From: an uncultured Parabacteroides sp.
GTDB lineage: Bacteria; Bacteroidota; Bacteroidia; Bacteroidales; Tannerellaceae
DNA length: 25,010 nt
NCBI RefSeq assembly: GCF_905196875.1
Contig: NZ_CAJJWO010000077.1
Location: 1 to 25,010, forward strand
Direction of reading: 5' to 3'
In this document: in pieces, positions 1-8,305 of the stretch
Position numbering within the stretch: the first letter of the stretch is position 1
How the letters are laid out: each line of letters starts with the position of its first letter
The notes under the pieces: generated by a model
The model's database searches: none
What the model was told of the DNA's origin: nothing
The model's input: the letters and a program-made list of their open reading frames with translations, nothing else
Translations under genes and position numbers: made by a program

Positions 1-313
1 ACCCTGGTTGATTATCGTCGAAGGTCATACGTCCGATACCTGCCTGATGTTGATAAAGCCCAGTCAACAGGGAAGCACGGGTCGGACAACTACGGCTCGT
101 ATTATAAAAGTGGGTAAAACGCAGACCTTCCTCCGCCAGCTTATCCAGGTTGGGCGTATGAATCTCACCTCCATAACATCCCAGGTCTGAGAATCCCATA
201 TCATCCGCCAGGATCACAAGGATATTCGGACGGGTGTCCTGCTGGGCAGACAGGCTGGGAGCCAATGTCGCCATAGCTCCCAGATAGCCTAATTTCAAAA
301 TATTTTTATTCAT
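1..313 (-). CDS. S1-family sulfatase, N-terminal part (cut by window edge)
   Basis: I read this gene directly from the minus strand; its ATG is at 313 and it runs off the left edge after 104 codons. It starts with a signal peptide ending near LSAQ (residues 1-24), followed by the PNILVILADDMG stretch whose Asp pair binds the active-site calcium in S1 sulfatases. The formylglycine motif is SCPTRASLLTG, with Ser75 as the residue to be converted, so it is a serine-type enzyme that would need an anaerobic sulfatase-maturating enzyme (anSME). It should hydrolyse sulfate esters on a glycan in the periplasm. It begins 29 bp after the stop of the preceding sulfatase and looks like the last visible gene of the susC operon. 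The substrate cannot be told from this fragment. Confidence 0.93.
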   Translation of the reverse strand, partial: MNKNILKLGYLGAMATLAPSLSAQQDTRPNILVILADDMGFSDLGCYGGEIHTPNLDKLAEEGLRFTHFYNTSRSCPTRASLLTGLYQHQAGIGRMTFDDNQPG

Positions 314-342
314 ATAACAGTTATATATTGATTGATACTAGC

Positions 343-1701
343 CTATTTCGTTCGCACTTTCCTTTTGGTAAAGTACCAGTCGATCACCTTCTTACTCAAC
401 TCCGAACAAAGTTCTGGGTGTTTAGCCGATAAATCGGTCGTTTCGTGCGGGTCTATCACAATATCGAAAAGTTCGATATTCTTCCCATCTGAGTCGACCA
501 ATAACTTCCAATTGTCCCGGCGGATACCTAAGTGCGGGCTACGCTGTTTTTTCTGGGGCTTATTGAAATATTTGTTACGTCCGAAATCCCACATCATATC
601 TTTGCTTCGCTTCTGAGGTTTTATTCCTAACAGAGCCTGGCTCATATCTTCACCACTGTATTCGAAACCTGCGATCAGCTCTGCTCCTGCGATGCGGCAC
701 AAAGAGGGGTAGAGGTCAACAGCATTGATCACACTCTCGTTATCTGTTTCTCCTGCTTTGATCGTTCCGGGCCAGCTGATAATAAAAGGCATATTAACGC
801 CACCTTCGTAGATACTGTTCTTCGAGCCACGAAGACCGTTGGTGCGTGCATTGTCAAACGTCGGCAATGCACCATTATCACTGGAAAAGATTACCAAGGT
901 ATTTTCACTTATTCCCAACCGTTCGAGCCCTTCCATCAAACGTCCGATCTGTTTGTCGTATTGGGTGAGCACAGCAACGAAGTTGTTGCGGGTTGCCCAG
1001 GTTTCAGAAATTGGATAGAAACCGGATGACGGAATCCACGGATCGTGCATATCGTCCGGCCAAAGGTTGATAAAGCAAGGGCTATCTTTATGACGGGCCA
1101 GATAATCCAATGTCTTATCAACGAAGTAGGCTGTACGATCCCAACGCTGGATGCTGTCTTTTTCACTCCAGATCCAATTCGAGGCTGTAATCAGCGGATC
1201 AGGATCGGGGCCTTCATAAGTCGTCACATATTCATCGAAACCATATTTCGGTATCTGAGGTGCATCGTCTACATCACGTCCGCCACCCATGTGCCATTTC
1301 CCGATATGCGCGGTTGCGTAACCGGCAGCTTTCAGTGATTTGGCCATCGTTGGCGCATTGCTATCCAGGTAGTCGCACTGTTCGCAATCGGCATTCCCTT
1401 TCCGTTCGTGCAGAAAGGTATTTATCCCCCATTCTGTCGGGAACATCCCGGTAGTCAGACCTACACGGGACGGAGAGCTGACCGGGGAAGAGGTGTAATA
1501 GTGATTGAACTTCAACCCTTGTGAAGCGAGCTTATCTATATTAGGGGTACTCACCCACCCACTATTATAGCATGACAGATCTCCTATTCCCATATCGTCC
1601 GTATAGATAATGACGATGTTGGGCTTCTGTTTCTGGGCTGTCGCATCCATTGTATGGATCAGACCACCACAGGCTGTTAATAATAAGATTGCTTTATTCA
1701 T
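343..1701 (-). CDS. S1-family sulfatase, serine type
   Basis: This 452-residue protein has a signal peptide (about 1-22, ending ATAQ), then PNIVIIYTDDMGIGD with the calcium-binding Asp pair. Its formylglycine motif is SSPSRVGLTTG with Ser75 as the modified residue. A GKWHMGG segment (Lys and His of the sulfate pocket) and SSDNG (the second metal-binding Asp-Asn) follow. The length is normal for the family. It should remove sulfate groups from a glycan in the periplasm after maturation by anSME. Its ATG overlaps the stop of the upstream sulfatase by 4 bp (ATGA), which suggests translational coupling. I cannot assign the sulfatase subfamily or the sugar position attacked. The family call is secure. 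Confidence 0.95.
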   Translation of the reverse strand: MNKAILLLTACGGLIHTMDATAQKQKPNIVIIYTDDMGIGDLSCYNSGWVSTPNIDKLASQGLKFNHYYTSSPVSSPSRVGLTTGMFPTEWGINTFLHERKGNADCEQCDYLDSNAPTMAKSLKAAGYATAHIGKWHMGGGRDVDDAPQIPKYGFDEYVTTYEGPDPDPLITASNWIWSEKDSIQRWDRTAYFVDKTLDYLARHKDSPCFINLWPDDMHDPWIPSSGFYPISETWATRNNFVAVLTQYDKQIGRLMEGLERLGISENTLVIFSSDNGALPTFDNARTNGLRGSKNSIYEGGVNMPFIISWPGTIKAGETDNESVINAVDLYPSLCRIAGAELIAGFEYSGEDMSQALLGIKPQKRSKDMMWDFGRNKYFNKPQKKQRSPHLGIRRDNWKLLVDSDGKNIELFDIVIDPHETTDLSAKHPELCSELSKKVIDWYFTKRKVRTK

Positions 1702-3254
1702 GGTATACTTCTATGATAATTATAAGGATTTCGTTTGAAAGGATATTGTCTGCGCGGAACAGGTAGGGGATCTTGCAAACGAATGTTCCAAGTTAGTAAT
1801 TCTTTCAGCAAATCAAGTTGTTCGGATATATATTTTTTATCACCGAACAGGTTATTTATTTCGGAAGGATCTTCTTTCAGATTATACAGCTCTCCCCGTC
1901 CGTTATTGTCCATAGCCAACTTCCAGTCGCCTTTTCGCACCATCCGCAAGGAGCCGCTTTGTGTCCAGGGATTAAGACCGTCAAAACTACCTTCTACGTC
2001 TGTTCTACAACTTCCGGCTTCCTCAAAGGTGAGAGATTCTTCCATCGTAAAGTCTTCCCCCCCGTATCCTTGTTCCACCATAATACTGGAAAATTCTTCA
2101 CGAGGATAATCTTCTCCTTTCAGCATCGGCCAAAGGCTACGTCCTTGTACCCCGACAGGGATCTCTGCCCCGACAACACTACATAATGTAGGAAATATGT
2201 CAACAATCGAGACATGTGCATCCATCGGTTTATTTTGCGGTTTAATACCGTATCCGGCCCAAATCATAGGAATACGAGTAAGCGATTCAGCGACTCCCGA
2301 CCCTTTACGAATAAGTCCGTATTCACCACAATAGTCTCCATGATCAGAAAGGATAATAAATAGCGTATTGTCATCCAAACCATACGATTTTATGCCCTCA
2401 ACCAATCGCTTCATCTGATCATCAATCATGCGAACCATACCTAAATAGACACTCCTTAGCAGAGGAATCTGTTGTTGTAAATTCGGACAGGCTTTATCCT
2501 CCAACGCTGCCAAAGCCATGTATTTTTCACCTTTCTTTTCCAAATCTTTACGAGATGTCAAAAGCGGAGGTAAATCTTCAGACGGGAACATTGAGAAATA
2601 AGGATCACATACCTGGGAAGGAGTATGGGGTTCAGGAATAGATACCTGGATAAAGAAAGGAGAATCTTTCTGTTGTTGAATCCATTCCAAAGCATAGCTC
2701 ACAATCTGATAAGGCTGTTGTTGCTCCACTGAAATCGGAGCTGGTTTCAGATAATGCCCCGGAACTTCATTATTAAGGAAACGTGCCAATGCTTTTTCGT
2801 CTTCTGTTTCGGGTTTATCTTTTCCTCTGTGCCCATAACCGATGAAATAATCGAATGCCTCATCCGCTTTTCGATAGGTATGATTTTTACCAATCAAAGC
2901 TGTACGGTATCCGTTCTCTTTGAACATATCCAGCATATCTTTTTCATAATATGCATCAGGAATATTATGATTAGTCCGTACATGAGTCGCACTAGGATAT
3001 CTTCCGGATAATAAAGAACAACGAGCCGGCGCACTTGCCGGTGCCGCCGTATAAGCTTTATTGAACCACACAGATTGAGATGCTAACGAATCTGCATAAG
3101 GAGTAACAGGTAAAGGAAAACCTTCACGGCCACAAAGATCTGCCCGCTGCTGATCGGTAATGATCAGGACAATATTCGGCTTTGTCGATTGGGCAGACAC
3201 AGAAGTTGCTGCCCAACCAGCCAAAGCCAAACATGTGTATAAACAATACTTCAT
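1698..3254 (-). CDS. S1-family sulfatase, serine type (DQQ / SDHGD subgroup)
   Basis: This 518-residue protein has a signal peptide (1-21, ending VSAQ). Its metal site reads ITDQQRAD, not the Asp-Asp form of the two neighbouring sulfatases. The formylglycine motif is SAPARCSLLSG with Ser74 as the modified residue. Later come LIGKNH (sulfate-binding Lys and His) and LSDHGD (Asp-His in place of Asp-Asn at the metal). The DQQ plus SDHG form is common in sulfatases acting on glycosaminoglycans and related glycans, so it probably attacks a different linkage from its neighbours; that is inference. It starts 18 bp after the susD stop and overlaps the next sulfatase by 4 bp, so it belongs to the susC operon. 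Confidence 0.95.
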   Translation of the reverse strand: MKYCLYTCLALAGWAATSVSAQSTKPNIVLIITDQQRADLCGREGFPLPVTPYADSLASQSVWFNKAYTAAPASAPARCSLLSGRYPSATHVRTNHNIPDAYYEKDMLDMFKENGYRTALIGKNHTYRKADEAFDYFIGYGHRGKDKPETEDEKALARFLNNEVPGHYLKPAPISVEQQQPYQIVSYALEWIQQQKDSPFFIQVSIPEPHTPSQVCDPYFSMFPSEDLPPLLTSRKDLEKKGEKYMALAALEDKACPNLQQQIPLLRSVYLGMVRMIDDQMKRLVEGIKSYGLDDNTLFIILSDHGDYCGEYGLIRKGSGVAESLTRIPMIWAGYGIKPQNKPMDAHVSIVDIFPTLCSVVGAEIPVGVQGRSLWPMLKGEDYPREEFSSIMVEQGYGGEDFTMEESLTFEEAGSCRTDVEGSFDGLNPWTQSGSLRMVRKGDWKLAMDNNGRGELYNLKEDPSEINNLFGDKKYISEQLDLLKELLTWNIRLQDPLPVPRRQYPFKRNPYNYHRSIP

Positions 3255-3272
3255 TTTAAACTAACATTAGGC

Positions 3273-4745
3273 TTAATAGCCATCGTTTTGTTTCAGTAAT
3301 GAACTTGCATCGATAGCTGACTGGGGTATAGGAAACCAAACATGGAAATCTTGTGCATTAGTAATTCCACGATCATGCGCACATTTGATAAACCTATTGG
3401 TACGGATCAGGTCTCTTCTCCGCTTACCTTCATTCCAGAATTCCCATTTTCTTTCATTCATTAGTTGATCTACAAATGCATCTTTTGAATGAAAATCGGA
3501 TAAAGCAACGTTCCCCAAGCCTGCTCTATGTCTAATCTGATTCACCAAATCGACAGACTCTTGGTTAGGACCATTCAACTCATTCAAAGCCTCCGCTCTG
3601 GCCAATAAAATATCTGCATACCTGAAATAAGGAAAGTCATTACCATGATTGTTGGCTGAAGCATTCGGGTCCGGCGGGAATTTCATTCCTCGGGTAGCAT
3701 CTTTATAATCAACAAGCAAATCTACAACTTTACCTTTTGAATCTTCATATTTAGTTAAAACCCTTCCTTTGCGTTGATCTTCAGGAGCAAAACTGTAATA
3801 AAAATCATCATAAAAACGATATTGGGAAGCAAAATTCGACCATTTTTCATTAATAACTCCTTCCATACCACCATCAAGGCCTTTATAATAGTCCCAAGGT
3901 AAATTCGTTGCTAAGAGAATATTGACACTGGCACTATTGGCCAAATAAGTTTTAACCCAAATAAACTCTTCATTCTTTTCGTTTTCCAAAGCGAACATTT
4001 TATTATAATCCGGACACAGAGCAAACTTATTACTTGACATTACTTCTTTTGCCATATCTGCACAATTTTGCCACTGATGCGTATTCAAATACCAGATACA
4101 AAGCAATGTCTGAGCAGCACCTCTATGAGCTCGTCCGTAAGCCGGCTGCTTTCCTGTTTCATAAAGATCAGGAATAAGGGCTTTCAACTCGGACTCCATA
4201 AACTCTTTGAATTCTTCATCTGTTGCACGGGGTAATTCAAGAGGATCATCCAAACTTTTCCGTATAGGTACCGGACCAAACTGATCCCATAATTGATAAT
4301 AGGCCCATATTCTGATAAATCGTGCTTCTGCCAACAAACCATTTCGATCCTCTTCACTGTTAAATCCGGAAGCATTAGGAGCATTGGCTAATACTATATT
4401 TGCATTCCTGATCTCTTCCCAATGATTCATCCAGTCAAAAGCTTCTAATGTACTGGAGGAGTCCCAACGAAAGTTGATCAAAGGTACAGCTGTTCCATTT
4501 TCACCACCGCCGGATTGCCACAAAATATCAGTAGTCATTTCTCCTCTTTTCACAATATTTCGACTTCCTCCATCTTTGGAATATGCATCAGCTAAAACAG
4601 ATTCAATACCTGATTTTGTTGCCAGTAAAGTACTTTCTGTAAATTCTGATCTGACAGGTTCTTCCAGAATGCCTTCACATCCCTGTAGGGAGAGTAGCCC
4701 ACATAAAGAAAACAGATAAACTGCTATATTATTTATTGATTTCAT
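3273..4745 (-). CDS. susD: SusD/RagB-family outer-membrane glycan-binding lipoprotein
   Basis: This 490-residue protein begins with a lipoprotein signal ending LQGC (Cys23 is the lipidated residue). It has the SusD N-terminal layout, including a helical repeat region with RFIRIWAYYQLWDQFGPVP and LELPRATDEE, and the C-terminal RagB/SusD domain with YFRYADILLARAEALNE and a WEFWNEGKRRRDL segment. The family forms a lid on the SusC barrel and captures oligosaccharides at the cell surface. It sits 22 bp downstream of susC, the standard arrangement. susD is used here as a family name, because the substrate is unlikely to be starch: there is no amylase nearby and three sulfatases follow. Confidence 0.96.
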   Translation of the reverse strand: MKSINNIAVYLFSLCGLLSLQGCEGILEEPVRSEFTESTLLATKSGIESVLADAYSKDGGSRNIVKRGEMTTDILWQSGGGENGTAVPLINFRWDSSSTLEAFDWMNHWEEIRNANIVLANAPNASGFNSEEDRNGLLAEARFIRIWAYYQLWDQFGPVPIRKSLDDPLELPRATDEEFKEFMESELKALIPDLYETGKQPAYGRAHRGAAQTLLCIWYLNTHQWQNCADMAKEVMSSNKFALCPDYNKMFALENEKNEEFIWVKTYLANSASVNILLATNLPWDYYKGLDGGMEGVINEKWSNFASQYRFYDDFYYSFAPEDQRKGRVLTKYEDSKGKVVDLLVDYKDATRGMKFPPDPNASANNHGNDFPYFRYADILLARAEALNELNGPNQESVDLVNQIRHRAGLGNVALSDFHSKDAFVDQLMNERKWEFWNEGKRRRDLIRTNRFIKCAHDRGITNAQDFHVWFPIPQSAIDASSLLKQNDGY

Positions 4746-4767
4746 ATACTTATCTTTTTATTATTCT

Positions 4768-7700
4768 TTAAAAATCAATTTTTGCTCCGAAAATGAAAGT
4801 TCTGGCACTTGGGTATGCGTTAAAATCCATTCGGAAATTAGAGTTACTATTTGGATTAATCGCAGGATCTAATCCAACATAATCAGTAATCGTAAATAAA
4901 TTTTCCGCTGTTACATACAATTGCAGTGACTGAATCAGGCTATTAAATTTAGGCAATGTATAACTCAAACGGATCGTTTTAAGTCTCACATACGATGCAT
5001 CTGACAATGTACGGGAATTAACTACTTTACGTCCTTGTTTTAGTGGATCTACAAATGATGGATATTCATTTGTAGGGTTTTCCGGAGTCCATCTATTTAA
5101 ATAAGGTTCAGCAAATTTATTTCGCCGGAAATTAATAGGAAAATAACTATCTATTAAATTACCATTCAACATATCTACTCCCTGAACGCCTTCAAAGAAG
5201 ACATACAAATCAAAGTTTTTATAGGTAAATGTATTACCAAAAGACCACTGAAAATCCGGGAAAGAATCACCAAGCACCACTCTATCTGCATCGTTAATAA
5301 CACCATCATGGTTCTGATCTACATATTTCAGATCACCAGGTTTATAATCTTCTTTCATTTTACTGAAATCATCACCTTCCTGCCAAACACCAGCTACTTC
5401 CCATCCATAATAAGAATTTAATGGTAAACCGGGTTTACGAATTGCAACTTGTTCAACATGGGTATAACCTGCACCAATAATAATTTCATCGATACCACCT
5501 AAATCTTTTACTTTATTTCTCATAGAAGTAAATGTGATATTTGATTCCCATTTAAAATCACGAGTATCGATATTAACTGTGTTCAAGAAAAGTTCAATAC
5601 CTTTATTATCAATTCTTCCAATATTCGATAAAATACTGTTATAGCCGGTCGACTGAGGAACAGGTAACTGCAAAAGCATATCTGTAGTTTTCTTCCAGAA
5701 ATAATCAATTCCACCGTTAATACGGTTATTGAATACGCCGAAATCAAGACCCAAATTGACTTGGTCGGTTGTCTCCCACTTCAAATCCGGATTAGGAATT
5801 TTAGCAGGCCCAGTACCAACGACTTGTTTACCATCCCATATTGCAGAACCAGCCGACTGATAAGTACTTAATGCCGGGTAATCTCCGATCTCCTGATTTC
5901 CGGTTCTACCCCAACCCAAACGAAGTTTTAATGAAGAGAGTTGATCAACACCTTTCAGGAAAGACTCATTAGAGATTCTCCATGCCAAAGCGGCAGAAGG
6001 GAAATAACCAAATTTATTATTCTTACCAAAACGCGAAGAACCATCTGCTCTAAAAGTTACCGTAGCTAAATATCTATCATCAAAAGAATAATTTGCACGA
6101 CCTATATAAGAAGCCAATCTGTTACCAGTCACAGAGTTTTGCATTCTGAAGGTCTCCTGATTTCCCAGATTCAGGTTCTCAGCACCTAATGACTCATTCG
6201 GAAAATCAGCTGCTCTGTTATTCAAATAACTTGTAACATAACGTTGATAAGAGACTCCCGCCAATGCCCCAAAACTATGTTTCTTTATTGTTTTATTGTA
6301 ATTAGCAGTACCTTCTACTATATAGTTACTTTTTTCTGAATTCTGATTCGACCCGATACCTCCATAAAAACGACCTTGCTGAGTAAGACTCGATACAAAG
6401 TTTTTTCTACTTTCATTCATAAAGTCAGTACCCAGATTCAATCTTAGAAATAAATCTTTAGTAATATAATACTCCCCAAATGCTGAAGCTAAAATCCTAT
6501 ATGTATCAGAATAAGAAGTCATTCCTTCATCCAATGCAAGCGGGTTATCTAGCGTCAAGATAGGTGATGTTGCATAATTGCCTTCCTCATCTTTAACGGG
6601 TATTGTTGGATCATAATTATAAGCAGTATACATCACACCTGCATTTTCATTTACACCAAATCCATTTGCAACAAAATGATCTTTCATGTAAGAACCGGTA
6701 ACATTCATACCAATCTTTAATTTCTCATTAATATCGGATTTCAAATTCAACCTGGCTCCCAATCTTTCAAAACTGGTATTCTTTACAATACCTTCCTGAT
6801 TTACATAATTGAATGAAGTGTAGTAAAAAGTTTTACTGTTACCTCCGGAAAAAGATAATTGATGCTCATGAGTAATTGCATTTTTTTGAGTTACTTCATC
6901 CTGCCAGTCTGTACCGATACCACCATTTGCAATATCTCCAACCCGATTCGCTTCACTATCGCCCCCTGCATCGATAATTTCATTCAATACTCTTTTGTAA
7001 TCAGCAGCACTCAACAGATTCAGCTTATTTGAAGGACTCTGAATCCCGATAGAACCGGAATAACTGACCTTCATCTTTTCTGCTTTTCCGCTCTTTGTCG
7101 TAATCAAGATAACGCCATTCGCACCTCTTGAGCCGTAAATAGCGGTAGCAGATGCATCTTTCAGAATTTCAAGAGATTCAATATCGGCAGGGTTAATAGA
7201 CGACATCGGATTTCTCGGACTTCTGCTATCACTAAACCCCACAATGGAACCCTGTGAAACAGGGCGAGAGTTATCGATAGGCACACCGTCAATTACATAC
7301 AATGGAGAAACACCACCATTAATAGAACTTGCCCCACGGATGTTCACAGAGAAACCACCACCAGGTTCACCACTACTCTGTACAACGTTTACACCGGCCG
7401 TCTTACCCAAAAGCATCTGATCAACTGAAGTATTGGCTCCTTCTTTCAGATCTCCTAATCTAACAGAAGCGACCGAACCGGTAATATCGCTTTTCTTCAT
7501 CGTTCCGTAACCGACTACGACAACTTCATCCAATGTTTGTGTGTCTTCCTTCAAAACGATGTGTAATGTCGTATTATTTCCGACCTTTACTTTCTGGTCC
7601 AGATAACCGATATACGAGATACGCAGTTCTGCCTTTTCGGGAACCTGCAAAGAGAAGTTTCCGTCCAGGTCGGTAATAGTACCGTTTGTGGTTCCTTCAA

Positions 7701-8127
7701 CAACAATATTAGCACCAATGACCGGCTGGTTAGTCTCATCGACAACGGTTCCTTTTATTTTCAGGTCGTTGGCAGACTGTTTCGGAGAGGTCGCTTTTAA
7801 GGTAAGGACAATCAGGTTGTTATTATCCTGTTTGTAGGAAATATCCGTACCGGCAAGAAGTTTGCTCATAACAGACTCTATGCTTTCGTCTTTAGCAGAC
7901 AGGGAAACGACTTTATCCAGGCTGGATAAATCATTATTGTAAAAGAACTTATAGTCGCTTAAACGCTCTATCTCTTTTAATGCCTGACGGATAGATTGAT
8001 TTTTCAGGGTTATCGTAACCTGAGCCAGTAATGACGGGGAGATCAACAATATAAGTAAGATTAATTTAATTGACTTAAATTGCCGTTTTTTAAGGGCATA
8101 ATATGCCCTGGTTAATAAAATTCTCAT
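4768..8127 (-). CDS. susC: SusC/RagA-family TonB-dependent transporter with STN domain
   Basis: This 1119-residue outer-membrane protein has four visible parts. They are a signal segment (hydrophobic at 18-34, ending LLAQ), an STN secretin/TonB N-terminal domain (about 36-110), a carboxypeptidase-like regulatory domain (about 122-195), and a plug starting at DEVVVVGYG (200-208) followed by the beta-barrel. The plug holds PLYVIDGVPI and GANGVILITTKSG, hallmarks of SusC. The protein ends in Phe (GAKIDF), as barrel proteins do. It imports oligosaccharides with SusD, using TonB energy. The STN domain is the part known to signal to FecR-type anti-sigma factors, which fits the fecR and sigma genes upstream. 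The minus-strand leader has no TAnnTTTG box, so it may depend on the ECF sigma factor. Confidence 0.96.
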   Translation of the reverse strand: MRILLTRAYYALKKRQFKSIKLILLILLISPSLLAQVTITLKNQSIRQALKEIERLSDYKFFYNNDLSSLDKVVSLSAKDESIESVMSKLLAGTDISYKQDNNNLIVLTLKATSPKQSANDLKIKGTVVDETNQPVIGANIVVEGTTNGTITDLDGNFSLQVPEKAELRISYIGYLDQKVKVGNNTTLHIVLKEDTQTLDEVVVVGYGTMKKSDITGSVASVRLGDLKEGANTSVDQMLLGKTAGVNVVQSSGEPGGGFSVNIRGASSINGGVSPLYVIDGVPIDNSRPVSQGSIVGFSDSRSPRNPMSSINPADIESLEILKDASATAIYGSRGANGVILITTKSGKAEKMKVSYSGSIGIQSPSNKLNLLSAADYKRVLNEIIDAGGDSEANRVGDIANGGIGTDWQDEVTQKNAITHEHQLSFSGGNSKTFYYTSFNYVNQEGIVKNTSFERLGARLNLKSDINEKLKIGMNVTGSYMKDHFVANGFGVNENAGVMYTAYNYDPTIPVKDEEGNYATSPILTLDNPLALDEGMTSYSDTYRILASAFGEYYITKDLFLRLNLGTDFMNESRKNFVSSLTQQGRFYGGIGSNQNSEKSNYIVEGTANYNKTIKKHSFGALAGVSYQRYVTSYLNNRAADFPNESLGAENLNLGNQETFRMQNSVTGNRLASYIGRANYSFDDRYLATVTFRADGSSRFGKNNKFGYFPSAALAWRISNESFLKGVDQLSSLKLRLGWGRTGNQEIGDYPALSTYQSAGSAIWDGKQVVGTGPAKIPNPDLKWETTDQVNLGLDFGVFNNRINGGIDYFWKKTTDMLLQLPVPQSTGYNSILSNIGRIDNKGIELFLNTVNIDTRDFKWESNITFTSMRNKVKDLGGIDEIIIGAGYTHVEQVAIRKPGLPLNSYYGWEVAGVWQEGDDFSKMKEDYKPGDLKYVDQNHDGVINDADRVVLGDSFPDFQWSFGNTFTYKNFDLYVFFEGVQGVDMLNGNLIDSYFPINFRRNKFAEPYLNRWTPENPTNEYPSFVDPLKQGRKVVNSRTLSDASYVRLKTIRLSYTLPKFNSLIQSLQLYVTAENLFTITDYVGLDPAINPNSNSNFRMDFNAYPSARTFIFGAKIDF

Positions 8128-8134
8128 AATTTTG
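8127..8134 (+). promoter_or_regulatory. Candidate -7 box for an antisense RNA opposite the susC leader
   Basis: TAATTTTG on the plus strand matches the Bacteroidetes -7 consensus TAnnTTTG exactly. It straddles the susC start codon on the opposite strand. No good -33 TTTG lies 19 bp upstream, so it is a single-element match. A second, 7-of-8 match (GATATTTG) lies at 8164-8171. The box matters because a hairpin with a U-tract follows about 100 bp downstream on the same strand. Confidence 0.4.
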
Positions 8135-8140
8135 TAGACT

Positions 8141-8238
8141 TAATGGTATTTATAATTGCACTTGATATTTGCAAGATCCCAAGTGCGGTTTATGAACTAC
8201 GGGATGGGATGATGCCTTGCATTGTCCCATTCTTTTTG
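8141..8238 (+). ncRNA. Candidate cis-antisense small RNA to the susC leader (DonS-like)
   Basis: On the plus strand a -7 box (8127-8134) is followed by two inverted repeats and a U-tract inside the gap between fecR and susC. The first stem is GCACTTG / CAAGTGC (8158-8164 with 8180-8186). The second is ATGGGA..ATGC / GCAT..TCCCAT (8204-8230), followed by TCTTTTT. The resulting RNA would be roughly 100 nt and fully complementary to the susC mRNA leader. Antisense RNAs in this position (the DonS family of Bacteroides fragilis) are known to repress loci regulated by ECF sigma and anti-sigma pairs. Expression and function here are inferred from sequence layout only. It would be wrong if the hairpins serve only as mRNA structure in the susC leader. 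Confidence 0.42.
8204..8237 (+). terminator. Rho-independent-type hairpin with U-tract, plus strand
   Basis: The outer stem ATGGGA / TCCCAT (8204-8209, 8225-8230) encloses an inner stem ATGC / GCAT with a 2-base internal mismatch and a CTT loop, and is followed by TCTTTTT. There is no T-tract on the minus strand after this hairpin. It therefore would not terminate fecR-susC transcription but would suit an RNA made from the plus strand. No plus-strand protein gene ends here. Confidence 0.5.
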
Positions 8239-8305
8239 ATATAAGTTTATCCTGTATTTTTCATATCGATAAAAGATTAAATATTAAACATGGTATTATT
8301 TATTG

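Noticed and set aside
8204..8230. Terminator for fecR
   Set aside because: On the minus strand the hairpin is followed by CCCGTAG, not a T-tract, so it does not fit termination in the operon's direction.
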